Of a DNA stretch of 8,311 bases, positions 1 through 5,853 are shown piece after piece. A program made the position numbers and the translations under genes. Below the pieces are notes generated by a model. The model saw only the letters and a list, made by a program, of their open reading frames with translations, did no database searches and was not told where the DNA came from. How positions within the stretch are numbered: position 1 is the first letter of the stretch; each line of letters begins with the position of its first letter. Origin of the DNA: a bacterium (GTDB lineage Bacteria > Krumholzibacteriota > Krumholzibacteriia > Krumholzibacteriales > Krumholzibacteriaceae); assembly GCA_017885175.1 (NCBI GenBank), contig JAFNGP010000219.1, positions 1 through 8,311 on the forward strand. Direction: 5' to 3'.

Positions 1-1786
1 AAAGTCCGACCTTGTAGAGCCGTCCGATGGAGCTGAGGGTTTCGCCCTTCCTGACGACATGCGTGATTCGGCGCGCGCCGCCGTTCGGGGAGGAATCGCC
101 CTCATCCGAAGGCGTTTCGATCGCCGGCGATGAAACGTCCTTTTCGGCGGGACGCCCCGAGAAGCTCATCGAGGCCGCGCGTTCTGCGCCTGAGGACGAG
201 GCTATGCGTATCCGCAGCGTGTCGCCGGGCCGCAGCACGGAATCGTACGCGAGATCGTTCCATTCCCTGATCTGGGCGAGGCCGGCGTGGAATCGCTCCG
301 CGATCTTCACGATCGTATCGTCGTTCTTGACGACGTACCGGATCTGCTTGCCCCCGTCGGCCTGGGAAAGAAGCGGAAAAGAGACTCCGTCGCGGGGCAA
401 TTCCGGGTTCCGGTAGGACGGCCTGCTCGCGACGCGCGCGGGACGCACCGTATCCTTGGTCGGTATGAGCAGAATGTTCCCCGCGCGGATCGTCTGCGCG
501 GCGGCGATCTCGTTGAAATTCCGGATTTCCTTGATGGTCACCTCGTGCTGGGCGGCGATGCCGGAGAGGGTTTCCCCTTTCTTTACCTTGTGCTGAACGA
601 AAGACTCCAGCTTGTCCCGTTTCATCGCCGCGAGGCGTTCGCTGCATTGGGCTCCGGCGCCTTTGGGCACCTTCACCTCGACCACCATATCGGGCGGCGT
701 GCACCATTTCTTGAAATGGGGGTTCAGCTCCTTGATCTCGCTCAGCGAGCAATCCGCCGCCTCGGCGATCTTCCGCAGATCGGTCGGACGCTCGATCTCG
801 ATGATGTCGAACTCGAGGGGATCGGCGGGAGGCTTCTCGAATCCGTACGCCTCCGGATCTCTGCCGATGGCGAGGGCCGCCATGAATTTGGGGACGAACC
901 ACGTCGTCTGGGCGGGGAGACGGAGCTGCCAGTAATCCATCGTTCGCTGGTTCGTGATGGCGCGCGCGACGCGGTGTTCGCCCGAGTTGTACGCGGCGAG
1001 GGCGAGGGGCCACGATCCGAAGAGATCGTAGAGATATTTCAGGTAGTTGGCCGCGGCGTACGTCGCCGCGACGATATCCTTGCGCTCGTCCAGCCACCAG
1101 TTTATCCGCAGCCCGAAGACCTTCCCCGTTCCCGTCATGAATTGCCAGGGACCAATCGCTTTCATGTACGATTTCGCGCTCAGATTGAGGCCGCTCTCGA
1201 TGACGGCGAGATAGAGAAGATCGCGCGGAATTCCGACGTCGGCGAGTATCGGCTCGATGATGTCCCTGAAGGAGCCGACGCGCGTGAGCCAGCGCGAAAA
1301 GTGCTTGCGACCCGTTCCCTGAAAATAGTTGAGCCAATGCTCCGTTTTGAGGTTGTATTCGATCTCGATCTCTTCCTCGACGACGGTGTTGAGAGCGACC
1401 GAATCGATGAGCGTGGCTATATGGGGGCTCGTTTCGCGATCCATTTCATCGTTGGACATGCGCTGGAGGATGCACAGGGCCCTGCCCTCGAGGTATTCGA
1501 GACGCTCGCAGACCGCGGCGCCCGGAGACGTCGCCTCGAGGCCCGCGATCGCCTGCAGGAGGTCGTTCGCGGAGAACGCGGCCAGTTCGAACTCTCCGAA
1601 AAAGAAATACGCGGAAACGCGATCGAGCTTCTGCTCGAAGAGGAGGAGCTGCGGAGAGCCGCGATAGATATCTTCCGCCTGGCCGGCGTCTCCGCCGGAA
1701 GACCCGAGCGCCCTTACCGGAGAGAGCCATGCGCTCAGAAGAAAGGCGCAGGCGAACAGAATGACCGGCAACGTTTTCGCTTTCAT
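1..1786 (-). CDS. mltD: MltD-type membrane-bound or periplasmic murein lytic transglycosylase with LysM repeats (C-terminus cut by window edge)
   Basis: The protein cleaves the glycan strand of peptidoglycan in the periplasm, by family knowledge. Reading from the ATG at 1786 leftwards gives 595 uninterrupted codons to the edge. Residues 1-26 look like a signal peptide (K2, K4, a hydrophobic core, then VRA before L27). An SLT catalytic domain covers about 175-290: the catalytic Glu is E197 in LAVIESGLN, followed by GPWQFM (212-217) and LALAAYNSG (261-269). A divergent LysM-like stretch lies at about 329-373, clearer LysM modules at about 398-442 and 483-527, and a third begins at about 575 (HVVRKGETLSSIGRLYKVG) and runs off the window. 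LysM domains bind peptidoglycan. E. coli MltD is a lipoprotein, but no convincing lipobox cysteine is seen here, so a soluble periplasmic form is likely. The start is supported by a GAGG at 1794-1797, 7 bases upstream. It stands alone on the minus strand, divergent from the next gene. Family assignment is firm; the exact subfamily name is less so. Confidence 0.93.
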   Translation of the reverse strand, partial: MKAKTLPVILFACAFLLSAWLSPVRALGSSGGDAGQAEDIYRGSPQLLLFEQKLDRVSAYFFFGEFELAAFSANDLLQAIAGLEATSPGAAVCERLEYLEGRALCILQRMSNDEMDRETSPHIATLIDSVALNTVVEEEIEIEYNLKTEHWLNYFQGTGRKHFSRWLTRVGSFRDIIEPILADVGIPRDLLYLAVIESGLNLSAKSYMKAIGPWQFMTGTGKVFGLRINWWLDERKDIVAATYAAANYLKYLYDLFGSWPLALAAYNSGEHRVARAITNQRTMDYWQLRLPAQTTWFVPKFMAALAIGRDPEAYGFEKPPADPLEFDIIEIERPTDLRKIAEAADCSLSEIKELNPHFKKWCTPPDMVVEVKVPKGAGAQCSERLAAMKRDKLESFVQHKVKKGETLSGIAAQHEVTIKEIRNFNEIAAAQTIRAGNILLIPTKDTVRPARVASRPSYRNPELPRDGVSFPLLSQADGGKQIRYVVKNDDTIVKIAERFHAGLAQIREWNDLAYDSVLRPGDTLRIRIASSSGAERAASMSFSGRPAEKDVSSPAIETPSDEGDSSPNGGARRITHVVRKGETLSSIGRLYKVGL

Positions 1787-1793
1787 GAATATA

Positions 1794-1797
1794 CCTC
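1794..1797 (-). promoter_or_regulatory. Ribosome binding site of the lytic transglycosylase gene
   Basis: GAGG on the minus strand lies 7 bases before the ATG at 1786. It supports that start over other in-frame codons; the following residues form a normal signal peptide. Confidence 0.6.
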
Positions 1798-1801
1798 GCG
1801 A

Positions 1802-1827
1802 CTCCCGTCAATATATTGTATCGGGAG
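1802..1827. promoter_or_regulatory. Inverted repeat around the -10 box: possible operator
   Basis: CTCCCG (1802-1807) and CGGGAG (1822-1827) form 6-base perfect inverted arms, 14 bases apart, bracketing the -10 box (1810-1815) of the minus-strand promoter. This is where a dimeric repressor site would sit. No known operator consensus is recognised, and 6-base arms can arise by chance. One arm lies upstream of the expected transcript start, so an RNA hairpin is unlikely. Confidence 0.3.
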
Positions 1828-1838
1828 ATCATATTCAA
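1810..1838 (-). promoter_or_regulatory. Predicted sigma70-type promoter of the lytic transglycosylase gene
   Basis: On the minus strand TTGAAT (1833-1838, -35, 4 of 6 consensus) and TATATT (1810-1815, -10, 5 of 6) are separated by exactly 17 bases. Transcription would begin near 1803, giving a leader of about 17 bases that just holds the GAGG ribosome site. The AT-rich stretch stands out in an otherwise GC-rich region. Prediction by eye only. Confidence 0.6.
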
Positions 1839-1879
1839 GAAAATGTGAGACCGGTTCATTCTCCGGAAACGGCGCTTTT

Positions 1880-1915
1880 CCCGGGGGTTCTTTTGGTGGC
1901 AATGCGCCCGGGGGT
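1880..1915. repeat. Pair of 9-base direct repeats upstream of the diguanylate cyclase gene
   Basis: CCCGGGGGT occurs at 1880-1888 and again at 1907-1915, 27 bases apart start to start, just upstream of the TATAAT at 1920. The second copy lies in the -35/-10 spacer region. Each contains the palindrome CCCGGG. They could be a two-site protein target or a chance repeat in GC-rich DNA. Confidence 0.3.
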
Positions 1916-1919
1916 AGTG

Positions 1920-1925
1920 TATAAT
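1920..1925 (+). promoter_or_regulatory. Predicted -10 box of the plus-strand (diguanylate cyclase) promoter
   Basis: A perfect TATAAT lies at 1920-1925, which would start transcription near 1932 and leave a leader of about 46 bases before the ATG at 1978. The -35 is poor: with a 17-base spacer the hexamer is TGGCAA (1897-1902, 3 of 6). A weak -35 may mean that an activator is needed. This promoter probably drives the downstream genes too, since no terminator is seen between them. Confidence 0.5.
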
Positions 1926-1966
1926 TGTAGTTGGCACAAAAGATAATGGGCGATTACGCCTAGTGA

Positions 1967-1972
1967 AGAAGG
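1967..1972 (+). promoter_or_regulatory. Ribosome binding site deciding the diguanylate cyclase start
   Basis: AGAAGG lies 5 bases before the ATG at 1978. The alternative GTG at 1963 has no purine-rich site in front of it. This favours the 432-residue form over the 437-residue form. Confidence 0.5.
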
Positions 1973-1977
1973 CAGTC

Positions 1978-3276
1978 ATGCACCGAGGAATTGAGCGAGA
2001 TTATCGATACCTTCTCTCACGGATCGTTCCCCGTCATCTTCTTTCCATCGAGCGGCGGGCGGAGCTTGAAGGTGTCCTGGCGGGCGGAAGCCGTTTCGAT
2101 CTCATCAGGGAAGCGTATTCGTCGATGGAGGAGCTCGCCCGCACGGGCGCCTTCCTCAACGGCAGGGTGAGCGCGGCGGACGGAACCGTCTCGATCGCCT
2201 ACCGTTCGGCGCTTCAGGCCATGACGATAACGCTCGCCATGACCGCGGACGAATGGGAGAGCGTCACGGGCGCGAAACGCCGCGCCGAGGGAATTCTCCC
2301 GTCCGTGTTCGCGGGCATCATCTCCTCGCTCGCCCTGAACGATTCATCGAAAACCGTGATCATGAGGATCGATGAACTGCTCTCGCTCACGGGCCGCATC
2401 TCCGACGGCGCGCAGGGAAAGCTGCTCTTCGTCAAGTCGATTCCCGCGATCCGCGAGTTCTCCCGGGAGAAGGTCGCTTTTCTTCCCCTGAACGAAGCGT
2501 TGAAACGGAAGCTCTACCACGTGTGCCTCACGAGCGGCATGCCGCACACGTTCATCAGGATCGCGGGCGGATCCGCGACCGAAAGCGTCTATGCGATCGA
2601 CGGAGCGGCGAAATCGATACTCATGATTCCGCTTCAGGCCCGGGACGTCAAATGGGCGATACTCGAGATTCATCTGCCGGACGAATCACCCCCGGACCGG
2701 GACGCCGCGTCGAACTTCCGTATTCTCGCGGACGGGCTCGTGCGGCTCATCGAGAACAACGCCCACCTCGAGAAGATGGTCTCGATAGACCGCCTGACCG
2801 AGGTGCACAACCGGAACTACTACGAGATGCAGGTTCCGCTCGAGATCGAGCGGGCGAACCGCAACAAGATGACCCTCGCCTTTCTCATCATCGACATCGA
2901 TGACTTCAAGAAGGTGAACGACGTCTACGGACACGCGGTCGGCGACCATGTGTTGCGGCTCGTCGCGCAGACGGTGCGAAAATCGCTCCGCAAGATCGAT
3001 CTTCTCTTCAGGTACGGGGGAGAGGAATTCATCGTGCTCTTGCCGGGAACGGGCGCCGAATCGGCTCAGAGAACCGCCGAGAGGATCCGGGGGATCGTGG
3101 CGCGCGCGGAGCATCCGCTCGACGACGGAAGAAAGGTGAAGGTGACGATCAGCATCGGCGGCTGCATCTACCCGCAGGACGCGCAGAACGAAAGCCATCT
3201 CCTGCGCATGGCGGATAAGGCGCTGTATCTGGCCAAGGAAAAGGGGAAGAATCGCGTCGTGTTCTGCGGCGAATGA
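1978..3276 (+). CDS. GGDEF domain diguanylate cyclase, cytosolic, with an N-terminal sensory-type region
   Basis: The C-terminal domain (about 265-432, numbered from the ATG at 1978) is a complete GGDEF domain, which makes cyclic di-GMP from two GTP. The active-site motif is GGEEF at 347-351, with metal and substrate residues D306, N314 and D323 as in PleD. The inhibitory I-site RxxD is present as RKID (338-341), five residues before GGEEF as usual, so product feedback is expected. Residues 1-150 are mostly helical and unrecognised. Residues about 150-260 read like a GAF-type sensor fold (inference). No signal peptide or clear membrane segment is seen. The start is a choice: ATG 1978 has AGAAGG at 1967-1972, 5 bases upstream, while an in-frame GTG at 1963 (5 residues longer) has no good ribosome site. 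It is the first gene of the rightward cluster, 81 bases before comEC. The input signal cannot be told from the sequence. Confidence 0.93.
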   Translation: MHRGIERDYRYLLSRIVPRHLLSIERRAELEGVLAGGSRFDLIREAYSSMEELARTGAFLNGRVSAADGTVSIAYRSALQAMTITLAMTADEWESVTGAKRRAEGILPSVFAGIISSLALNDSSKTVIMRIDELLSLTGRISDGAQGKLLFVKSIPAIREFSREKVAFLPLNEALKRKLYHVCLTSGMPHTFIRIAGGSATESVYAIDGAAKSILMIPLQARDVKWAILEIHLPDESPPDRDAASNFRILADGLVRLIENNAHLEKMVSIDRLTEVHNRNYYEMQVPLEIERANRNKMTLAFLIIDIDDFKKVNDVYGHAVGDHVLRLVAQTVRKSLRKIDLLFRYGGEEFIVLLPGTGAESAQRTAERIRGIVARAEHPLDDGRKVKVTISIGGCIYPQDAQNESHLLRMADKALYLAKEKGKNRVVFCGE

Positions 3277-3346
3277 CATGGCGAAGCGGGTCGCGCGGCG
3301 CCGCGGAGCGCCGGGCGGATCCTCGATATATGGGGACGGCAGCGTG

Positions 3347-3351
3347 GGAGG
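3347..3351 (+). promoter_or_regulatory. comEC: Ribosome binding site for the GTG start of comEC
   Basis: GGAGG lies 6 bases before GTG 3358. It confirms a non-ATG start; no ATG, GTG or TTG occurs in this frame between the stop of the previous gene (3274-3276) and 3358. Confidence 0.65.
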
Positions 3352-3357
3352 TGGGCG

Positions 3358-5229
3358 GTGGCGCGGTGGTGGGCTGCTTTTTTTATTGCGGGGATCGTTT
3401 CCCCGCCGGACGGCCGGGCGGGGCTCGTGGCAACGCTTCTCGCCGGCGGCCTCGTGCTCGGAACGGTCGCGGCCGCGGGGCGCGAGCCGCGATCGCGGCC
3501 CGACCGCTTCGGCCGGGAAGGGCCGGCCCGCGCGCTCGCGCGGTTCGCGATCTGCAGCGCTGCGGCCATCATCATTTGGCAGACCGCGGGTCTGGGTCGC
3601 ATGGCCCGCGATTGCTCCGGCGCCCGATCGGCGGCTTCGGCGGCGGGGCCGGGCGGGGCGCCGGGGACGAATACGGCTGTTCGATGGACGGCGCGCTCCG
3701 CCCCTCCGACCGGAATCCGCTCTCTTTCGCTCTCCGGCCCGCGCTCCCGGCTTCTCGATGCGCTCGACGACGGCGGGCTCGGGGGACGCGCGCGCGGTCT
3801 CGTCGGGGCCCTCATTCTCGACGACCGGAGCGGTCTCGATTTCAAGATCAGCGAGATGTACTCGTATGTGGGTATCACCCATTTTCTCGCGCTCAGCGGC
3901 ATGCACCTCGGCGCGATCGCTATCCCGCTTTCCTGTTTGCTCTCGAGATTCATCCGGTCGAAACGCCGGAGCGATATCGCCCTGCTCGCTCTCCTGACCC
4001 TCTATTCGGCGATAGCGGGATTTCCCGCCTCCCTGCTGCGCGCTCTCTTCCTGAGCGCCGCGATAATCGCGTACCGGTTCATCGGAATGCACGCGGATCT
4101 CATCGGCTCCCTCGTAGCGGGGTCGTGCGTTCTTGTCGCGATCGATCCGTCGATCGCCTTCGACGTGGGATTTCAGCTTTCGTTCGCCGCCGTGTGCGGC
4201 ATAGCGCTCATCGCCCTTCCGCTCTCGCGGAAGATCGAGGCGCGCCTGCCGGGCGGTATCCGCGGAACCATCGCGAAGGCGATCCTGCTCCCCGCGCTCA
4301 TAACGTGCTCGGTGCAGTTTCTCACGATGCCGCTGGTTATCTGTCTCTTCAAACGGGTGTCGCTCTATTCTCCGGTCGTGAACGTCATCGTATCCCTGCC
4401 TTACACGGTGCTCCTGTACGCCGGATTGCTCTACGTGTTCATACCCCTGGGCCCGCTGCGCGCTCTCCTTGCGCTCGGCATCAATCCGCTGTGCCGGTTT
4501 CTCGAAGCGGCGCCGGGAGTTTTTACGCGCGGGCCTCACCCGGCGATCTACCGGGGCGATTTCCATATGGACTTTTATCTTTGCGGCGCGGGCCTGGCGG
4601 CGTGGTCGCTGCAGAAAGGCTGCCCGCGACGGCGGATGATTCTGGCCGCCGGCGCCGCGTGCATCGCGGTCGCGTTCCTGGCTCCGGCCGCCGGGAAGAA
4701 CGGAATGCGCGCGCCCCGGGCCGCGGAACATTCGCCGGAAGCGGATTCCGTTCGACGCGTTTCGTGCAGGGGAGCCCGGTATCTGGGCGCGGGAAAGGGA
4801 ATCATTTTCCTGGAAGACGGGTTCACATCGGGGGACGCATATCGATTCACGCGAGCGCTCTGGGGGGAAGGGGTAAGCCGCGCGGGACGGTGCGTCGTGG
4901 CGCCTTCTCGTCTCCGGCGAAACCACGGTCTCTTCTATCTGCTCAAAAGGATCAGGGTGGACGAGGTGCTCTGCAGCCGGTATCTTCTCCTGCGCGACGC
5001 GGATCTCTCCGCGCGCCTCGGAGCGCACGGCGCGAAGGTCAGGGCCGTGAACGCGGGAGACGTTCTCCGGGACGGCCGCTGGCGGCTCGAGATCATCGGT
5101 CCCGTTTTTCCGCCGCCGCGGGGGGGGACCGTGGCGGGAGGCGATGCCGCTCTCGCCTGGAGGCTCGTCGCCGGACGAATCACATCGCTTGACTTGCCGT
5201 CGACGCGCGGGTATTATGCCGTTCCATGA
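3358..5229 (+). CDS. comEC: ComEC/Rec2 family inner-membrane protein with degenerate C-terminal metallo-beta-lactamase domain
   Basis: ComEC forms the inner-membrane channel for single-stranded DNA in natural transformation (family knowledge). The 623 residues begin with about three membrane helices in 1-80. A short soluble stretch (about 80-150) follows where the family normally has a larger OB-like domain. The Competence domain, about 145-420, carries the signature FLALSGMHLG (176-185), the conserved GFQLSFAAV (271-279) and many further helices. Residues about 455-620 align by pattern with the usual metallo-beta-lactamase domain, but the zinc motif SHxDxDH reads SRLRRNH (517-523), so nuclease-type catalysis is not expected. 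GTG 3358 is the first possible in-frame start after the previous stop and has GGAGG (3347-3351) 6 bases upstream. The stop overlaps the purN start as ATGA. No other competence gene is in view, so an active DNA-uptake role is unproven. Codon and base use match the neighbours. Confidence 0.9.
   Translation: MARWWAAFFIAGIVSPPDGRAGLVATLLAGGLVLGTVAAAGREPRSRPDRFGREGPARALARFAICSAAAIIIWQTAGLGRMARDCSGARSAASAAGPGGAPGTNTAVRWTARSAPPTGIRSLSLSGPRSRLLDALDDGGLGGRARGLVGALILDDRSGLDFKISEMYSYVGITHFLALSGMHLGAIAIPLSCLLSRFIRSKRRSDIALLALLTLYSAIAGFPASLLRALFLSAAIIAYRFIGMHADLIGSLVAGSCVLVAIDPSIAFDVGFQLSFAAVCGIALIALPLSRKIEARLPGGIRGTIAKAILLPALITCSVQFLTMPLVICLFKRVSLYSPVVNVIVSLPYTVLLYAGLLYVFIPLGPLRALLALGINPLCRFLEAAPGVFTRGPHPAIYRGDFHMDFYLCGAGLAAWSLQKGCPRRRMILAAGAACIAVAFLAPAAGKNGMRAPRAAEHSPEADSVRRVSCRGARYLGAGKGIIFLEDGFTSGDAYRFTRALWGEGVSRAGRCVVAPSRLRRNHGLFYLLKRIRVDEVLCSRYLLLRDADLSARLGAHGAKVRAVNAGDVLRDGRWRLEIIGPVFPPPRGGTVAGGDAALAWRLVAGRITSLDLPSTRGYYAVP
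5189..5217 (+). promoter_or_regulatory. Near-consensus sigma70-type promoter inside the comEC 3' end, driving purN
   Basis: TTGACT (5189-5194, 5 of 6) and TATTAT (5212-5217, 5 of 6) are separated by exactly 17 bases, within the last codons of comEC. The purN ATG begins at 5226, 8 bases after the end of the -10 box, so transcription would start at or within a base or two of the start codon. No Shine-Dalgarno sequence precedes purN, which agrees with a leaderless message or with coupling to comEC. No PurR-type operator is recognised here. Confidence 0.5.
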
Positions 5230-5852
5230 AAGAAAAGACGGGGGTCGCGGTGCTCGCATCGGGCAGGGGCAGCAATTTCGAGGCCCTTGCGCGCGCATGT
5301 CTCGACAGTGATTATCCCGCCGTCATCAGGGTGCTCATCGTCGATAGCCGGGAGGCGGGGGCGGCCGCGGTCGCCGATTCGTTCGGGATCGAATGCGTGG
5401 CCGTCGATTGCGGCGCGAAGAAGGGTTCGATGAGCCCCGAATCGAGCGAGAGAATGGCGGATGTGTGCGCGGATCGCGGCGTCGCTCTCGTCTGTCTCGC
5501 CGGTTTCATGCGAATCGTGAAGGGAGCCCTCATGACCGGGTACCGGGGAAGAATGCTGAACATTCATCCCGCGCTCCTTCCCGGTTTCAGGGGGCTTCAC
5601 GCCCAGGAGCAGGCGCTCGCGTACGGCGTTCGTTACTCCGGGTGCACCGTTCATTTCGTCGATGAAGGGGTCGACACGGGCCCGATCGTGATTCAGCGCG
5701 TGGTTCCCGTGCTCGATGAGGACACGGTGGAGAGTTTGAGCGATCGAATATTGCAGGAGGAGCATCGGGCGTATCCCGAGGCCGTGAGGCTCTGGGCCGA
5801 GGGAAGGCTGCGCATCGATGGAAGGAGGGTTCTTATTCGTGAAGGGGAATGA
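5226..5852 (+). CDS. purN: Phosphoribosylglycinamide formyltransferase (GAR transformylase), folate-dependent
   Basis: PurN transfers the formyl group of 10-formyltetrahydrofolate to GAR, giving FGAR, the third step of de novo purine synthesis in the cytosol. The 208 residues match the usual bacterial length. The phosphate-binding loop ASGRGSNFEAL (11-21) is near the N-terminus. The catalytic triad of the E. coli enzyme (N106, H108, D144) is present as N112 and H114 in LNIHPALLPGF and D150 in FVDEGVDTGPI. The start ATG overlaps the comEC stop (ATGA) and has no ribosome binding site, so it is probably translated by coupling, or from a leaderless mRNA made from the promoter at 5189-5217. One base separates its stop from the purC ATG. 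All expected active-site residues are intact. The alternative, a related formyltransferase such as Fmt or FolD-associated PurU, is excluded by length and motif context. Confidence 0.96.
   Translation: MKEKTGVAVLASGRGSNFEALARACLDSDYPAVIRVLIVDSREAGAAAVADSFGIECVAVDCGAKKGSMSPESSERMADVCADRGVALVCLAGFMRIVKGALMTGYRGRMLNIHPALLPGFRGLHAQEQALAYGVRYSGCTVHFVDEGVDTGPIVIQRVVPVLDEDTVESLSDRILQEEHRAYPEAVRLWAEGRLRIDGRRVLIREGE
5841..5847 (+). promoter_or_regulatory. purC: Ribosome binding site chosen for purC
   Basis: GAAGGGG lies 6 bases before ATG 5854. A stronger AGGAGG (5823-5828) sits 10 bases before an in-frame GTG at 5839, which would add 5 residues and overlap purN by 14 bases. ATG 5854 is preferred because it puts 17 residues before the GKVRDIY motif, matching my recollection of the yeast Ade1 N-terminus. 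Confidence 0.45.
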
Positions 5853-5853
5853 G

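Noticed and set aside
102..1337. A 411-codon minus-strand open frame within the lytic transglycosylase
   Set aside because: It is the same strand in the wrong frame. The translation is Arg-rich and motif-free, while the correct frame runs from 1786 to the window edge.
1745..1786. A lipoprotein signal in the lytic transglycosylase (Cys at residue 13)
   Set aside because: The cysteine comes too early within the hydrophobic core, and the preceding residues (L-F-A) do not fit a good lipobox. A signal peptidase I site after residue 26 fits better.
287..1924. A 545-codon open frame on the plus strand opposite the lytic transglycosylase
   Set aside because: The minus-strand frame encodes a signal peptide, an SLT domain and LysM motifs. 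The plus-strand translation has no recognisable feature and runs through the opposing promoter.
1931..1948. A possible sigma54 promoter (TTGGCAC at 1931-1937)
   Set aside because: The -24 half matches, but there is no TTGC-like -12 half at the required spacing.
1787..1977. A riboswitch or small RNA in the divergent intergenic region
   Set aside because: At 191 bases, shared by two promoters, with a leader of only about 46 bases on the plus side and 17 on the minus side, there is no room for a recognisable aptamer, and no strong hairpin was seen.
3294..3305. A perfect 12-base palindrome (CGCGGCGCCGCG) between the diguanylate cyclase gene and comEC, as a terminator
   Set aside because: There is no loop and no T-run after it. 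Such palindromes are expected in GC-rich DNA, and the genes are closely spaced on one strand.
3273..5192. A 639-codon open frame on the plus strand overlapping comEC in another frame
   Set aside because: The Arg/Gly/Ser-rich translation has no membrane helices or motifs, while the comEC frame shows FLALSGMHLG and many helices. GC-rich DNA has few stop codons in any frame.
2686..5298. An 870-codon open frame on the minus strand opposite the diguanylate cyclase, comEC and the start of purN
   Set aside because: It is rich in Arg, Glu, Pro and Asp with no domain or hydrophobic pattern, and it lies opposite genes with clear family motifs. It is a by-product of GC-rich codon use.
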